This document shows positions 39,591-48,256 of a DNA stretch of 60,028 bases, piece after piece. Under the pieces are notes generated by a model, which was given only the letters and a program-made list of their open reading frames with translations, was not told where the DNA came from and searched no databases. The stretch is from Sphingomonadales bacterium (GTDB taxonomy: Bacteria; Pseudomonadota; Alphaproteobacteria; Sphingomonadales; Sphingomonadaceae): contig JANXUK010000102.1 in assembly GCA_025356275.1 (NCBI GenBank), positions 1-60,028 of the forward strand, read 5' to 3'. How positions within the stretch are numbered: the stretch's first letter is position 1; every line of letters starts with the position of its first letter. Made by a program: the position numbers and the translations under genes.

Positions 39591-41087
39591 TCACCACCAA
39601 GCCTCCGCCCGCGCGACGAACCCCGCCCGCGCCTCGATCGCCAGCCCGGCGTCCAGCACACCCTGCTCATCGAACGGCCGCCCGATGATCTGCAGGCCCA
39701 GCGGCAGCCCCTCTCGATTAAGCCCCGCAGGCACGCTCATCGCGGGCAGGCCGGCCAGCGAGGCGGGCACCGAAAACACATCGTTCAGATACATCGCCAG
39801 CGGATTGTCGCTCTTCTCACCCAGAGCAAATGCCGCCGATGGCGCGGTCGGCGCCAGAATCACGTCGCATAGCTCAAACGCCAAGGCAAAATCGCGGGCG
39901 ATCAGCGCACGTATCTTCTGCGCCTGCGTATAATAGGCATCGTAAAACCCCGCCGACAGCACATAGGTGCCGATCAGGATGCGCCGCTTGACCTCCGGCC
40001 CGAAGCCCGCCGCGCGGGTCGCCGCGTACATATCCTGCAAGCCGGCACCCGGCGGCAAATCGCGCAAACCATAACGCACGCCATCATAGCGCGCGAGGTT
40101 CGACGAAGCCTCGGCCGGGGCGATGATGTAGTACGCGGGCAGCGCGTATTTGGTATGCGGCAGGGTGATGTCGACCACCCTGGCGCCCGCATCCTTGAGC
40201 CAGGCGATGCCCGCATCCCAGCTGGCCGCGACATCGGCGTCCATGCCGTCCATCCGGTATTCGCGCGGCACGCCCACGGCCTTGCCGCGCAGATCGTCCG
40301 ACAGCGCCGCCTCCCACGCGGGGACCGGCATATCGAGCGAGGTCGAATCCTTGGCATCGAACCCGGCCATCACCTCCAGCATGGCGGCGCAATCGCGGAC
40401 GTTACGCGCCATCGGCCCGGCCTGATCGAGCGACGAGGCGAACGCAACGATGCCCCAGCGCGAGCAGCGGCCATAGGTCGGCTTGATCCCCGCGATGCCG
40501 GTAAAGGCGGCTGGCTGGCGGATCGAGCCGCCGGTGTCGGTGCCGGTCGCCGCCGGGCAACACCGCGCCGCCACCGCCGCTGCACTGCCGCCGGACGAGC
40601 CACCAGGGGCCAGCGCCGCCCCATTGCCGCCCTAATCGCCGGCACGCCGCCACGGGCTGATCACATTGCCGAAGGCGCTGGTCTCGTTGGAGGAACCCAT
40701 CGCGAACTGATCGAGGTTGAGCTTGCCCAGCATGCCCGCGCCTGCATCCCACAAGCGCTGCGAAACGCTGCTTTCATAGGGCGGCACGAAGCCTTCGAGG
40801 ATCTTGCTGGCGGCGGTGGTCTGTATGCCTTTGGTGGCGAACAGGTCCTTCATGCCGATCGGCACGCCCGCCAATTTGCCCAGCGCCTTGCCGGCAGCGC
40901 GGTCGGCATCGACCTTGGCCGCCGATGCCAACGCAGCCTCGGGCGTGGTGACGATAAAGGCGTTCAGCGCACCTTGTGCCGCCGCGACCGCGCCGTTGAA
41001 CGCCTCGGCCACTTCGACGGCCTTGAACGTGCCGCCGGCCACGCCATCGCGGATTTCGGTGACGGTGAGATCGGTCAGAATGGTCAT
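39591..41087 (-). pseudogene. gatA: Amidotransferase subunit A, interrupted by one in-frame TAG
   Basis: GatA is the glutaminase/amidase subunit that supplies ammonia to GatB. The frame from ATG 41087 reads normally (VPIGMKDLFATKG, SSNETSAFGNVISPWRRAGD), then meets TAG at 40632-40634, and continues in the same frame with [20 protein letters not shown] to the natural end at 39591. The stop comes just before the glycine-rich motif that carries the catalytic serines, so the 151-residue product would be inactive. There is no frameshift. Because this enzyme is normally essential in alphaproteobacteria that lack glutaminyl-tRNA synthetase, a sequencing error, suppression or a second copy must be considered. 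The start overlaps gatC by ATGA. Confidence 0.85.
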
Positions 41088-41386
41088 TCGATCACCTTCG
41101 GCACACCGAAAAATCCGTGCTCCGCCGCCGGCGCATTGGCCAGAACCGCGTCACGGATGCCGCCGCCGGTCAGCGGATCGGCGTCGATCACGTCGGCGCG
41201 CAGCCGCAGCGCGTTGGGGATAACCGCAGTCATCGGCTCCACCCCGGTCACATCGACCTCGCCCAGCTGTTCGACCCAGGCCAGGATGCCGCTCAGCTCA
41301 CCGACCATCGCCTCGGCCTCGCCGGGGGCCAGGCTGATGCGGGCGAGCGCCGCAATCCGCGCCACGGTGGCGGTATCAACCGACAT
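41084..41386 (-). CDS. gatC: Asp-tRNA(Asn)/Glu-tRNA(Gln) amidotransferase subunit C
   Basis: A 100-residue subunit that wraps around GatA and GatB to hold the complex together. The family pattern [40 protein letters not shown] and the proline-asparagine C terminus ([11 protein letters not shown]) is intact. It is the first gene of the gat operon and its stop overlaps the gatA start by 4 bases. Length matches the usual 95-100 residues. Confidence 0.95.
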   Translation of the reverse strand: MSVDTATVARIAALARISLAPGEAEAMVGELSGILAWVEQLGEVDVTGVEPMTAVIPNALRLRADVIDADPLTGGGIRDAVLANAPAAEHGFFGVPKVIE

Positions 41387-41433
41387 ATTTGCTTACCTGT
41401 TGTTGCGAAAAACCGTTACGTATCAGCGGTGGA

Positions 41434-42003
41434 TCATTGCCCCGGCATGGCGCCCGGCGGCGGCACCGCAGCGCCGGCACCGCCCGCATTCTTTTGCGCC
41501 TGAGCCTGCCGCGCCTGCTCCATCATCATCAGCTGCTGAAACTGCTGCGCCGGCATCGAGCCGATCAGCTCCACCTCGAACACCAGATCGCTGTTCGCGG
41601 GGATCACCAGATCGCCGCTGCGCGGATCGCGCTTGGCCTCAGCGCCATAGGCCAGCGAGGCGGGAATTTCGAGGCGATATTTGCCGCCGGCCTTCATCTT
41701 CATCAACCCTTGGCTGAAGCCCGGCACCACGCCCGCCACCGGCATCGGCGTATGCTGCGCCTGATCGAACACCTTGCCGCTGACCAGATGGCCGACGTAA
41801 TTGATCATCACCACATCCTGCATCGTCGGCGAGGGGCCAGTGCCTTCCTTGATCGCGGTGACGCGAACCTCGCTGAAATGCATTATTCGCGCCGCACGCG
41901 CCCCGCCCAGCGCCAGCAGGATCACCGCCAGCACGCCAAGCCACAGCCGGACGAGCGAGCCCTTGGTCAGCGGCTGCAACGGAACGCGGGTAATCTCGGT
42001 CAT
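41434..42003 (-). CDS. Membrane-anchored FKBP-type peptidyl-prolyl isomerase
   Basis: A 189-residue protein with an N-terminal membrane anchor (LVRLWLGVLAVILLALGGARA) and a periplasm-facing FKBP domain (VMINYVGHLVSGKVFDQAQ, GVVPGFSQGLMKMKAGGKYR, IPASLAYG). FKBP isomerases speed proline isomerisation during folding. The tail is glutamine/alanine/proline-rich. I start at ATG 42003 (MTEITRVP); the longer frame from 42066 adds an arginine-rich segment without a site. About 150 bases downstream of rpsU and before gatC on the same strand. Confidence 0.9.
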   Translation of the reverse strand: MTEITRVPLQPLTKGSLVRLWLGVLAVILLALGGARAARIMHFSEVRVTAIKEGTGPSPTMQDVVMINYVGHLVSGKVFDQAQHTPMPVAGVVPGFSQGLMKMKAGGKYRLEIPASLAYGAEAKRDPRSGDLVIPANSDLVFEVELIGSMPAQQFQQLMMMEQARQAQAQKNAGGAGAAVPPPGAMPGQ

Positions 42004-42149
42004 GCTCTGGTCCTTGGAAATTCGGCGTCTGAAAACCCGGCGCCCGATGCGACGCGCAGGCAGCAAAAGGGCGCGGGATCAACCGCGCCCTCATGGCTCA
42101 GACAGACGGCGGCGGCAAGGCCCGACAGGCCTTCACCAACGCCCAAATC

Positions 42150-42356
42150 CTACTTCGCGCTATCGCGTTCCAGCCGCTTGCGCTCCAGCTTGCGGGCGCG
42201 GCGGACAGCGGCTGCCTTTTCACGGGCGCGCTTTTCCGACGGCTTCTCAAAGTGACGGCGCAGCTTCATCTCGCGGTACACGCCTTCGCGCTGCAGCTTC
42301 TTCTTGAGTGCGCGCAGGGCCTGATCGACATTGTTATCGCGGACGAGAATCTGCAT
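42150..42356 (-). CDS. rpsU: 30S ribosomal protein S21
   Basis: S21 is a small basic protein of the 30S subunit that helps pair the Shine-Dalgarno region with mRNA. The 68-residue product begins [20 protein letters not shown] and has the [20 protein letters not shown] block and basic helical tail expected. The start at ATG 42356 is set by this family N terminus; the frame open to 42446 is not coding. The stretch 42357-42732 upstream has no gene and holds the family 2 palindrome. Confidence 0.96.
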   Translation of the reverse strand: MQILVRDNNVDQALRALKKKLQREGVYREMKLRRHFEKPSEKRAREKAAAVRRARKLERKRLERDSAK

Positions 42357-42572
42357 GAAACCTGAAACCTCACGAATAAAAGACCAGAACCCCGCGCCTG
42401 TGCCGGGGGAAGCCATAATGAACGATGCAAGCCCCAAGGGCGTCATCGGAAATACGAAATACCGCCGAATCCCAATGGGACCGCCGCAATCGACGGGCGG
42501 CTAGCAGAGCATGGCAGCGAACGCAAGCGCGCTTCGTTACCGCCTGCCGGCGAAGCCTGTGGAGTCTGTTTG

Positions 42573-42720
42573 ATTGGCGGACCCGGCGGTCCGCAAGCCT
42601 GTGCCATCCCGCGCGCGCCCTCCCGACCTCCCATAGAATACATACTGAATGGGAGGCCGGGAGGCGCGCGCGGGATGGCACAGGCTTTATGAGAAGCGCT
42701 CTCTCGCACTTTTCATAAAG
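42573..42720. repeat. Family 2 palindrome cluster, locus 2
   Basis: Three hairpins between rpsU and a small gene. First is GGCGGACC-cggc-GGTCCGC (about 42576-42594). The main one has arms 42597-42634 and 42649-42685 that pair over about 37 bases (CCTCCCGACCTCCCAT/ATGGGAGGCCGGGAGG in the core) around a loop whose complement contains CAGTATGTA, the same loop word as at 27.8 kb but inverted. The third is CTTTATGAGAAG...CTTTTCATAAAG (42685-42720). Outer arms carry GCCTGTGCC/GGCACAGGC. The rest of 42357-42732 holds nothing I can support. Confidence 0.85.
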
Positions 42721-42732
42721 CCAACCCAACCC

Positions 42733-42888
42733 TCAGCGCTTCGGCCTGCCCTTATGCTCGGCCAACAATGCATCCAGCTCCGCAATCCGCAGCCGCTCGG
42801 GCGTGCCCTGTGCCAGCCCCTTGAGCCGACAGGTCGCCCACAGCGCCTTGCGTTCGGATTCGAGCGCTTTGAGATAGAGATCAGCCAT
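42733..42888 (-). CDS. Small protein of 51 residues, unknown function
   Basis: From ATG 42886-42888 a 51-codon frame encodes MADLYLKALESERKALWATC, continues RLKGLAQGTPERLRIAELDA and ends LLAEHKGRPKR before TGA. It looks like an amphipathic, mostly helical basic protein and its codons follow the strong GC third-position bias of real genes here, which is the main reason for the call. Small proteins like this are found in sphingomonads, but I recognise no named family. It is divergent from crcB with 64 bases between starts. A weak GGGCG precedes the start. Confidence 0.5.
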   Translation of the reverse strand: MADLYLKALESERKALWATCRLKGLAQGTPERLRIAELDALLAEHKGRPKR

Positions 42889-42952
42889 GGCCGCGCCCTA
42901 ACCGATAATCGCAGCGCTGGCTAATCGGGAAAACAACGCTAAAGCACCGGGG

Positions 42953-43378
42953 ATGAGTCCCCCCCCCGGTTTCGCCGTCTCCTCGGCATTGGTCGCACTT
43001 GGCGGCGGTTTTGGTGCGTGGGCGCGCCTGATCACCAGCCGGCTATGGTTGGCCGGCATCGGCCCGGTCGCCGCCAGCGCCTTTCCCTGGGCCACGCTGA
43101 CCGCCAATGTGCTGGGCAGTTTCGCGATGGGCTTGCTGGTCGGCTGGATGGCGCGGCATGGCGGCACATCGAGTGTGATGGGGCCAGAGCATTGGCGGCT
43201 GTTGCTGGGCGTCGGCGTGCTGGGCGGGTACACCACCTTCTCCGCCTTCGCGCTGGAATTTGCGTTGTTTACCCAGCGGGGTCAGATCGGGCTGGCGGCT
43301 TTGTATGTGGCGGTATCGTTGGTAGCGGGGTTTGCCGCAATGTTCGCGGGTCTGCTGACGATGCGGGGGCTGGCATGA
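42953..43378 (+). CDS. crcB: Fluoride-specific ion channel CrcB/Fluc
   Basis: A 141-residue membrane protein of the Fluc/CrcB family that exports fluoride by a dual-topology channel. It has four hydrophobic segments and the family motifs GGGFGAWARLITSRL, FPWATLTANVLGSFAMGL and GVLGGYTTFSAFALE. It is the first gene of a coupled string; its stop overlaps the pseudouridine synthase start (ATGA). No convincing fluoride riboswitch is visible in the 64 bases before it. Confidence 0.92.
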   Translation: MSPPPGFAVSSALVALGGGFGAWARLITSRLWLAGIGPVAASAFPWATLTANVLGSFAMGLLVGWMARHGGTSSVMGPEHWRLLLGVGVLGGYTTFSAFALEFALFTQRGQIGLAALYVAVSLVAGFAAMFAGLLTMRGLA

Positions 43379-44859
43379 AGGCACCCATAAACCGTGACAC
43401 CAAACCCGGCAGCGCCAAAACCGGCGCAGCCCCTGTCGTTCGCCAATTCAAGGTCGGCGCCGATGACGAGGGCGTCCGGCTCGACCGCTGGTTCAAGCGG
43501 CACCTGCCCGACATCGGCTTTGCCACCATATCGCGCTGGGCCCGCACCGGCCAAATCCGCGTCGATGGCAGCCGCGCCGCGCCCGAGGACCGGCTGAGCG
43601 CCGGCCAGACGCTGCGCGTGCCGCCCGGCGGCCTGACCCCGCAAACCAACGGGCCCAAAGCGCGCCCCGAACTGACCGATGCCCAGCTGGAGCAGGCCGA
43701 GGCGATGCTGATCCACCGCGACCGCGCCGCCATCGTCATCAACAAGCCGCCCGGCCTCGCCACCCAAGGCGGCAGCGGCACGTTCGAGCATGTCGACGGC
43801 TTGCTCGATGCCTTCGCCAGCACCGGGCCCAAACACGAACCACGTCCGCGTCTGGTCCACCGGCTGGACAAGGACACTTCGGGCGTATTGCTGATTGCCG
43901 CCACCCCCGGCAGCGCGGCGTTCTTCTCCAAGCGCTTCTCCACCCGCTCGGCGCGCAAGATCTATTGGGCGCTCTGCGTCGGCGTGCCCAGCATTGGCGA
44001 AGGGCTGATCGACCTGCCGCTCGCCAAGCAACCGGGCAGCGGCGGCGAGAAAATGATGGTCGACAAGACCGAGCATGGCCAACCCGCCCGCACCCGCTAC
44101 AAGGTGATCGACCGCGCCGGCAACGCTGCCTGCTGGGTTGAGCTGCAACCCCAGACCGGGCGCACGCATCAGCTGCGCGTGCATATGGCGGCGCTCGGCC
44201 ATCCGATCGTTGGCGACGGCAAATATGGCGGGCCGGAGGCGTTTCTGGCCGGCACGATCAGCCGCAAGATGCACCTGCACGCACGGCGGCTGATCATCGA
44301 CCACCCCGATGGCACGCCGCTGGACATTACCGCGCCGATGCCCGCACATATGGCCGCGAGCATCGAGCAGCTGGGCTTTCACGAGGGCGATGGCGATGCG
44401 GCTAGCGATGCCGCCGCCGCGCCCGCGCCCGATGTCTCACGCGAAGAAACCAAGGTCGCAGCCAAGGCGCATGCCAAGCAATACCGCAAGGAACGTCGCG
44501 GTGAGCGGCGTTCGCGCGGCGACGGCCCGGCCAGCGCCGCGCCGAGCTTCGCCAAGGCGGTGCGCCCGGCCGGCAAGGCTGCTGGCAAGAATGCGGGCAA
44601 GGTTGGCGCCAAGCCGGCTGGCGGGGCAGCGGCCAAGCCGGGAAGGCCAACAGCCGGCGCGCCGGGCAAACCCGCACCACGCGGCGCCGGGCAGGCGGTG
44701 TCGGGCAGGCCCGCACCGCGCGGCGACGCCTCGCGCGCGACTCCCCGTGACGGTGCCCCCCGTGACGGCGCCCCTCGTAAAGGCGCCCCTCGTGATGCTG
44801 CCCCCCGCGATGGGGCCCCGCGAAGTTCCGGGCCCCGCGCCACCAAACCCCGCCGCTGA
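43375..44859 (+). CDS. RluA-family rRNA pseudouridine synthase with long basic tail
   Basis: The 494-residue product has an N-terminal S4 RNA-binding domain (VRLDRWFKRHLPDIGFATIS), then the RluA catalytic domain with the aspartate in HRLDKDTSGVLLIA and QTGRTHQLRVHMAALGHPIVG. RluC/RluD enzymes isomerise uridines in 23S rRNA; which sites are modified here cannot be said. The usual length is 310-330 residues; here about 158 extra residues of low-complexity Ala/Lys/Arg/Pro sequence follow, ending in five PR(D/K)GA-like pentapeptides encoded by 15-base repeats near 44743-44817. Start ATG at 43375 overlaps the crcB stop; the next gene overlaps its TGA. Confidence 0.88.
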   Translation: MKAPINRDTKPGSAKTGAAPVVRQFKVGADDEGVRLDRWFKRHLPDIGFATISRWARTGQIRVDGSRAAPEDRLSAGQTLRVPPGGLTPQTNGPKARPELTDAQLEQAEAMLIHRDRAAIVINKPPGLATQGGSGTFEHVDGLLDAFASTGPKHEPRPRLVHRLDKDTSGVLLIAATPGSAAFFSKRFSTRSARKIYWALCVGVPSIGEGLIDLPLAKQPGSGGEKMMVDKTEHGQPARTRYKVIDRAGNAACWVELQPQTGRTHQLRVHMAALGHPIVGDGKYGGPEAFLAGTISRKMHLHARRLIIDHPDGTPLDITAPMPAHMAASIEQLGFHEGDGDAASDAAAAPAPDVSREETKVAAKAHAKQYRKERRGERRSRGDGPASAAPSFAKAVRPAGKAAGKNAGKVGAKPAGGAAAKPGRPTAGAPGKPAPRGAGQAVSGRPAPRGDASRATPRDGAPRDGAPRKGAPRDAAPRDGAPRSSGPRATKPRR

Positions 44860-45464
44860 TGCATCCCACATCGGCCTTCCGCAGCGAGGATCGCGCGCTG
44901 ATGGCGGCGCTGATCGACGAGATCGGCTTCGGCATGATCTTCGCTGCCACCCCCGATGGTCCGCGCGTCGCGCATGTGCCGCTGTTGCTGGTGGAGGGCG
45001 CGCTGCATTTCCATCTGGCGCGCGGCAATGCGTTGACCCGGCATCTTGAGGGCGCCAATGCGCTGGCGGTGATCAACGGCCCCGATGGCTATGTCTCGGC
45101 GCGCTGGTATGCCGATCCGCAACAGGTGCCGACGTGGAACTACGTCGCGCTCGAATGCGAGGGCAGGGTCCGCCGGCTGCCCGAGGACGCGCTGATCGGC
45201 CAGATCGCCGCCCTGTCCGCCCGGCATGAGGCGCGGGTCACCGGCGGCGAGCCGTGGACGCTCGACAAGCTCGCCAAGCCGCGTCTCCACGCGATGCTGG
45301 GCGGGATCACCGGCTTTGTGCTGGACGTGACTGCGTGGCGCCCGACGATCAAACTGTCGCAGAACAAATCGCACGAGGAGCGCGCGCTGCTGGCCGATGG
45401 GCTGGAGGCACAGGGCGCCACCGCTATCGCGCATATGATGCGCCAATTGGCATCGCGCATATGA
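44859..45464 (+). CDS. FMN-binding PaiB-type protein
   Basis: A 201-residue protein of the PaiB/negative transcriptional regulator family with a split-barrel FMN-binding fold: FAATPDGPRVAHVPLLLVEG, YVSARWYADPQQVPTWNYVA, and the C-terminal IKLSQNKSHEER. In Bacillus PaiB affects sporulation and protease genes; in Gram-negative bacteria the role is unclear. A 26-bp tandem duplication at its 3' end (45426-45477) shifts the frame, so the protein ends HMMRQLASRI instead of the likely ancestral MMRQLAK. The start overlaps the preceding stop by one base. Confidence 0.85.
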   Translation: MHPTSAFRSEDRALMAALIDEIGFGMIFAATPDGPRVAHVPLLLVEGALHFHLARGNALTRHLEGANALAVINGPDGYVSARWYADPQQVPTWNYVALECEGRVRRLPEDALIGQIAALSARHEARVTGGEPWTLDKLAKPRLHAMLGGITGFVLDVTAWRPTIKLSQNKSHEERALLADGLEAQGATAIAHMMRQLASRI

Positions 45465-45477
45465 TGCGCCAACTGGC
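45426..45477. repeat. 26-bp direct tandem duplication at the 3' end of the PaiB-like gene
   Basis: The unit ATCGCGCATATGATGCGCCA plus A(T/C)TGGC occurs at 45426-45451 and 45452-45477, differing at one base. Because 26 is not a multiple of 3, the duplication shifts the reading frame and gives the gene a stop 17 bases before the next start. The original stop would have been the TGA overlapping ATG 45481, so coupling to the next gene was probably altered. Confidence 0.9.
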
Positions 45478-45480
45478 CAA

Positions 45481-46140
45481 ATGAGCGGGCCCGTGCGCCT
45501 CGCGGTGTTCGATTGCGACGGCACGCTGGTCGATGGCCAAGCCGATATCGCCGATGCCATGGCCGCCGCCTTTGCCGAACTGGGGCTGGCGCCGCCCGAT
45601 CTGCGCGCGGTGCGAAGGAACATCGGGCTCAGCCTGCCGCAGGCGATGCGCCACCTGCTGCCGGGTGGCGAGGCGGCGATGCAGGCGCGTCTGGTTGAGG
45701 CGTACAAGCTGCAATATCGCAATGCACGGTCGCAGGGGCGTATCACAGAGCCGCTGTTCGCCGGCATCGCCGCGCTGCTGGGTGAGCTGCGGGCGGGCGG
45801 CTGGGCCTTGGGCGTCGCCACCGGCAAAAGCGACCGGGGGCTCGCGCATTGCCTCGCCGCCAATGGCATTGCCGAGCATTTCGTCACGCTGCAAACCGCC
45901 GATCGCCACCCGTCCAAGCCGCACCCCGCGATGCTGGAGGCGGCGCTGGCCGAAGCCGGAGCGGGGCCACGCAATGCGGTGATGATCGGCGACACCAGCT
46001 TCGACATGGCGATGGCCCGCGCTGCGGGGGTTCGCGCCATCGGGGTGGCATGGGGCTATCACGATGCCGCCGAACTCAGCGAAGCCGGCGCCGAGACGGT
46101 GGTGCAAAGCCCCGGCGAGCTGGCGGAGATATTGCGATGA
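45481..46140 (+). CDS. HAD-superfamily phosphatase, phosphoglycolate phosphatase-like
   Basis: A 219-residue HAD hydrolase with the nucleophile Asp11 (FDCDGTLVDGQ), cap-domain helices, motif II LGVATGKSD, the lysine in SKPHPAMLEAA and motif IV MIGDTSFDMAMARAAGVRAIG. The pattern resembles Gph-type phosphoglycolate phosphatases and the related sugar-phosphate phosphatases; the true substrate is not shown. It is the third gene of the string starting at crcB and overlaps the next gene by ATGA. Confidence 0.9.
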   Translation: MSGPVRLAVFDCDGTLVDGQADIADAMAAAFAELGLAPPDLRAVRRNIGLSLPQAMRHLLPGGEAAMQARLVEAYKLQYRNARSQGRITEPLFAGIAALLGELRAGGWALGVATGKSDRGLAHCLAANGIAEHFVTLQTADRHPSKPHPAMLEAALAEAGAGPRNAVMIGDTSFDMAMARAAGVRAIGVAWGYHDAAELSEAGAETVVQSPGELAEILR

Positions 46141-46349
46141 GCGCCGAGGATGATCTGGCGCGCAAGCGTTACATGGTGCTGATGCTGCTGCGGTTTGCGG
46201 GGGCGGCGATGGCGCTGCTGGGCGCGTTGATCATCGGCCACAGGATTGCGCTGCCGGCTGTGCTCGGCGATGCGTTGCTGATCAATGGTGCGCTCGATGC
46301 TCTGGTCATCCCGGTGCTGCTGGCGCGCAAATGGCACAGCAAGCCGTGA
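46137..46349 (+). CDS. Small two-helix membrane protein
   Basis: A 70-residue protein with a charged start (SAEDDLARKRYM) and two hydrophobic stretches (LLRFAGAAMALLGALIIGHR and VLGDALLINGALDALVIPVL), so it should span the inner membrane twice. Its start overlaps the phosphatase stop by ATGA and its end overlaps the ATP12 gene by 19 bases, which supports a real gene in a packed operon. Function is unknown; small proteins of this type sit next to ATP12 in related genomes (general impression, not checked). Confidence 0.75.
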   Translation: MSAEDDLARKRYMVLMLLRFAGAAMALLGALIIGHRIALPAVLGDALLINGALDALVIPVLLARKWHSKP

Positions 46350-47050
46350 AGCGGTTTTACCAGGCGGTCTCGGTTGCGGCCATCGCCGACGGTTGGCAGG
46401 TGCTGCTCGACGGACGCGCGATAAAATCCGTGGCCGGCGCGGCGCAGATCGTGCCCAGCGAGGCTCTCGCGCAGGCGCTGGCGGCTGAATGGAGCGGGCA
46501 GCCGGCGGTGATTGACCCGGCGCGCTTCGTGCTGCGCGATATGGCCGATGCCGCGATCGACCTGATCGCCCGCGACCGCGCCGCCGCCATCGCCGCGCTG
46601 ACCGCCTATGCGGAGACCGACACGCTGTGCTATCGCGCCGACCCCGATGAGCCGCTGTACAAGCGCCAGATCGCGGTGTGGGAGCCTTTGCTGACCGCGG
46701 CAGAGGCGCGTCATGCGGTGCAATTCACCCGCATTTCCGGCATCATTCATCGCCCCCAGCCGGCGGCAACCCTGGCCGCGATGCACCGGACTCTGGGCGA
46801 GCTGGGCGATTTCCCGCTGGCGGGGTTGCGGGTGCTGGCCAATCTGGCGGGGTCGCTGGTGATCGGGCTGGCGGCGCTGGAGCCAGGCGCCGATATTGCC
46901 GCGCTCTGGCTCGCCGCCAATGCCGAGGAGGAATGGCAGGCCGAACTGTGGGGCCGCGAGCCGGAGGCCGAGGAACGGCGTGCGGCGCGCGGCGCGCTGT
47001 TTGCCGATGCGGTGCGATTCGCCGCGCTGGCATCATGTAAAACTACATAG
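46331..47050 (+). CDS. ATP12 family F1-ATPase assembly chaperone
   Basis: A 239-residue protein similar to Atp12, the chaperone that binds the F1 alpha subunit during assembly of F1-ATPase, found in mitochondria and alphaproteobacteria. Motifs are FYQAVSVAAIADGWQVLLDG, LAAEWSGQPAVIDPARF, the ETDTLCYRA block, and the C-terminal EEEWQAELWGREPEAEERR. Its start is ATG 46331 inside the preceding small gene. It closes the operon that starts at crcB; the GGDEF gene begins after 78 bases. Confidence 0.92.
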   Translation: MAQQAVKRFYQAVSVAAIADGWQVLLDGRAIKSVAGAAQIVPSEALAQALAAEWSGQPAVIDPARFVLRDMADAAIDLIARDRAAAIAALTAYAETDTLCYRADPDEPLYKRQIAVWEPLLTAAEARHAVQFTRISGIIHRPQPAATLAAMHRTLGELGDFPLAGLRVLANLAGSLVIGLAALEPGADIAALWLAANAEEEWQAELWGREPEAEERRAARGALFADAVRFAALASCKTT

Positions 47051-47128
47051 CTTTACGATACGCACGCGAAGCAGAAATTAGCCGCGAACGTTTATACGGT
47101 GTGCAGTAGCCACGGCAAAGCGCACGCA

Positions 47129-48256
47129 ATGAACACACCCGACAAGCTTCCCTCGTGCACGACACCGGCCGATCAAGGCGCCCCGCGGCACTGGTTCGGG
47201 CGCGGATCGGGCAAGCAGCAAGCCCGGCCGGGTCCGATGCCCGCCTCAATGATCGAGATGCAGCGCCGCCGCGTGCTGCTCGACCGGATCGCCGATCTGC
47301 TGCTGGACAATCATCTGGAGGTCAGCGCCAGCAATCTTGCCGCCGCGCATATGGCCTTTTCGGGGGCCAATCCCGACCTCGCGCACAAGATTGCCCAGCG
47401 CCGCACCGATGCAAAGCCGATCAGCCAGACATGGCTCGACCGGGCCGCCGCCGCCGATTGCCCCGATGAGGCCAGCGCGTTGGAGGCTTTGCGCTCGCAG
47501 CTGCAATCGGGGCTTGACCAGTTTGCCGCCGCAACCCGCAGCGCCAGCAGCGCGCAGGGCGAATATCACCAGGCCCTGACGCATCAGGTCGATGCGCTCG
47601 GCACCTCGGAACTCGCGCCCGAAGTCGCTCTGGCCAATCTTGCCACGATCGCCAGCGCCATGCTGGAACGCACCGCCGAGGTTGCCGCCGCGATGAAGCG
47701 TTCGGAGGAGGAGGCCGGCCAGCTGCGGCACAGCCTGGCCAAGGCCCGGCACGATGCCGAGGTCGATCACCTGACCGGCCTGATGAACCGCCGCGCCTTC
47801 GAGTCGGTGATGGCCCGCGAATACGCCGAAGCCAAGGCTGCCGGCGAGCCGCTGTGTGTCGCCTTTGCCGACATCGATTTCTTCAAGCGCGTCAATGATA
47901 CCCACGGCCACGAAACCGGTGATCGCGTGCTCAAGGCGGTCGCGCAATTGCTGGCCAAAATCGCCGATGACCGGTGCCATGTTGCGCGGCATGGCGGCGA
48001 GGAATTCGTCATGCTGCTGCGCGGCGCCACGCCCGATATAGCAGCGGCGCGGCTGAACATGGCGCGGATCGAAGTGGGCGCGCGCAATCTCGTCAACCGC
48101 CACACCCAGGAGGCGATCGGCGCGGTGACCTTCTCGGCGGGCGTGGCCGATGTGTTCGCCTGCACCGGCCTGAGCGCGGCGCTGGCCGCCGCCGACCGCG
48201 CGCTATACCGCGCCAAGTCCGAGGGCCGCAACCAGGTGGTTGTCGCGCAGGACTAG
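47129..48256 (+). CDS. Diguanylate cyclase with GGDEF domain
   Basis: A soluble protein of about 375 residues. The C-terminal half is a GGDEF cyclase domain (DHLTGLMNRRAFESVMAREY, AFADIDFFKRVNDTHGHETG, ARHGGEEFVMLLRG) that makes cyclic di-GMP; the GGEEF active site is intact. No RxxD inhibitory site is seen five residues before it. The N-terminal half is helical and coiled-coil-like, with no known sensor domain. I start at ATG 47129; the ATG at 47099 adds ten residues. It could influence the surface attachment functions coded elsewhere in the window, such as the Tad pilus, but no direct link is shown. Confidence 0.88.
   Translation: MNTPDKLPSCTTPADQGAPRHWFGRGSGKQQARPGPMPASMIEMQRRRVLLDRIADLLLDNHLEVSASNLAAAHMAFSGANPDLAHKIAQRRTDAKPISQTWLDRAAAADCPDEASALEALRSQLQSGLDQFAAATRSASSAQGEYHQALTHQVDALGTSELAPEVALANLATIASAMLERTAEVAAAMKRSEEEAGQLRHSLAKARHDAEVDHLTGLMNRRAFESVMAREYAEAKAAGEPLCVAFADIDFFKRVNDTHGHETGDRVLKAVAQLLAKIADDRCHVARHGGEEFVMLLRGATPDIAAARLNMARIEVGARNLVNRHTQEAIGAVTFSAGVADVFACTGLSAALAAADRALYRAKSEGRNQVVVAQD

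Noticed and set aside
40632..40634. TAG in gatA as pyrrolysine or general recoding
   Set aside because: Several normal genes in the window end in TAG, and no recoding genes are seen, so general reassignment is not supported.
42925..42975. Possible fluoride riboswitch before crcB (GGGGATGAGTCCCC around the start codon)
   Set aside because: The sequence overlaps the start codon, lacks the GATGG and long-range pseudoknot pairing of the known motif, and only 64 bases are available; similarity is superficial.
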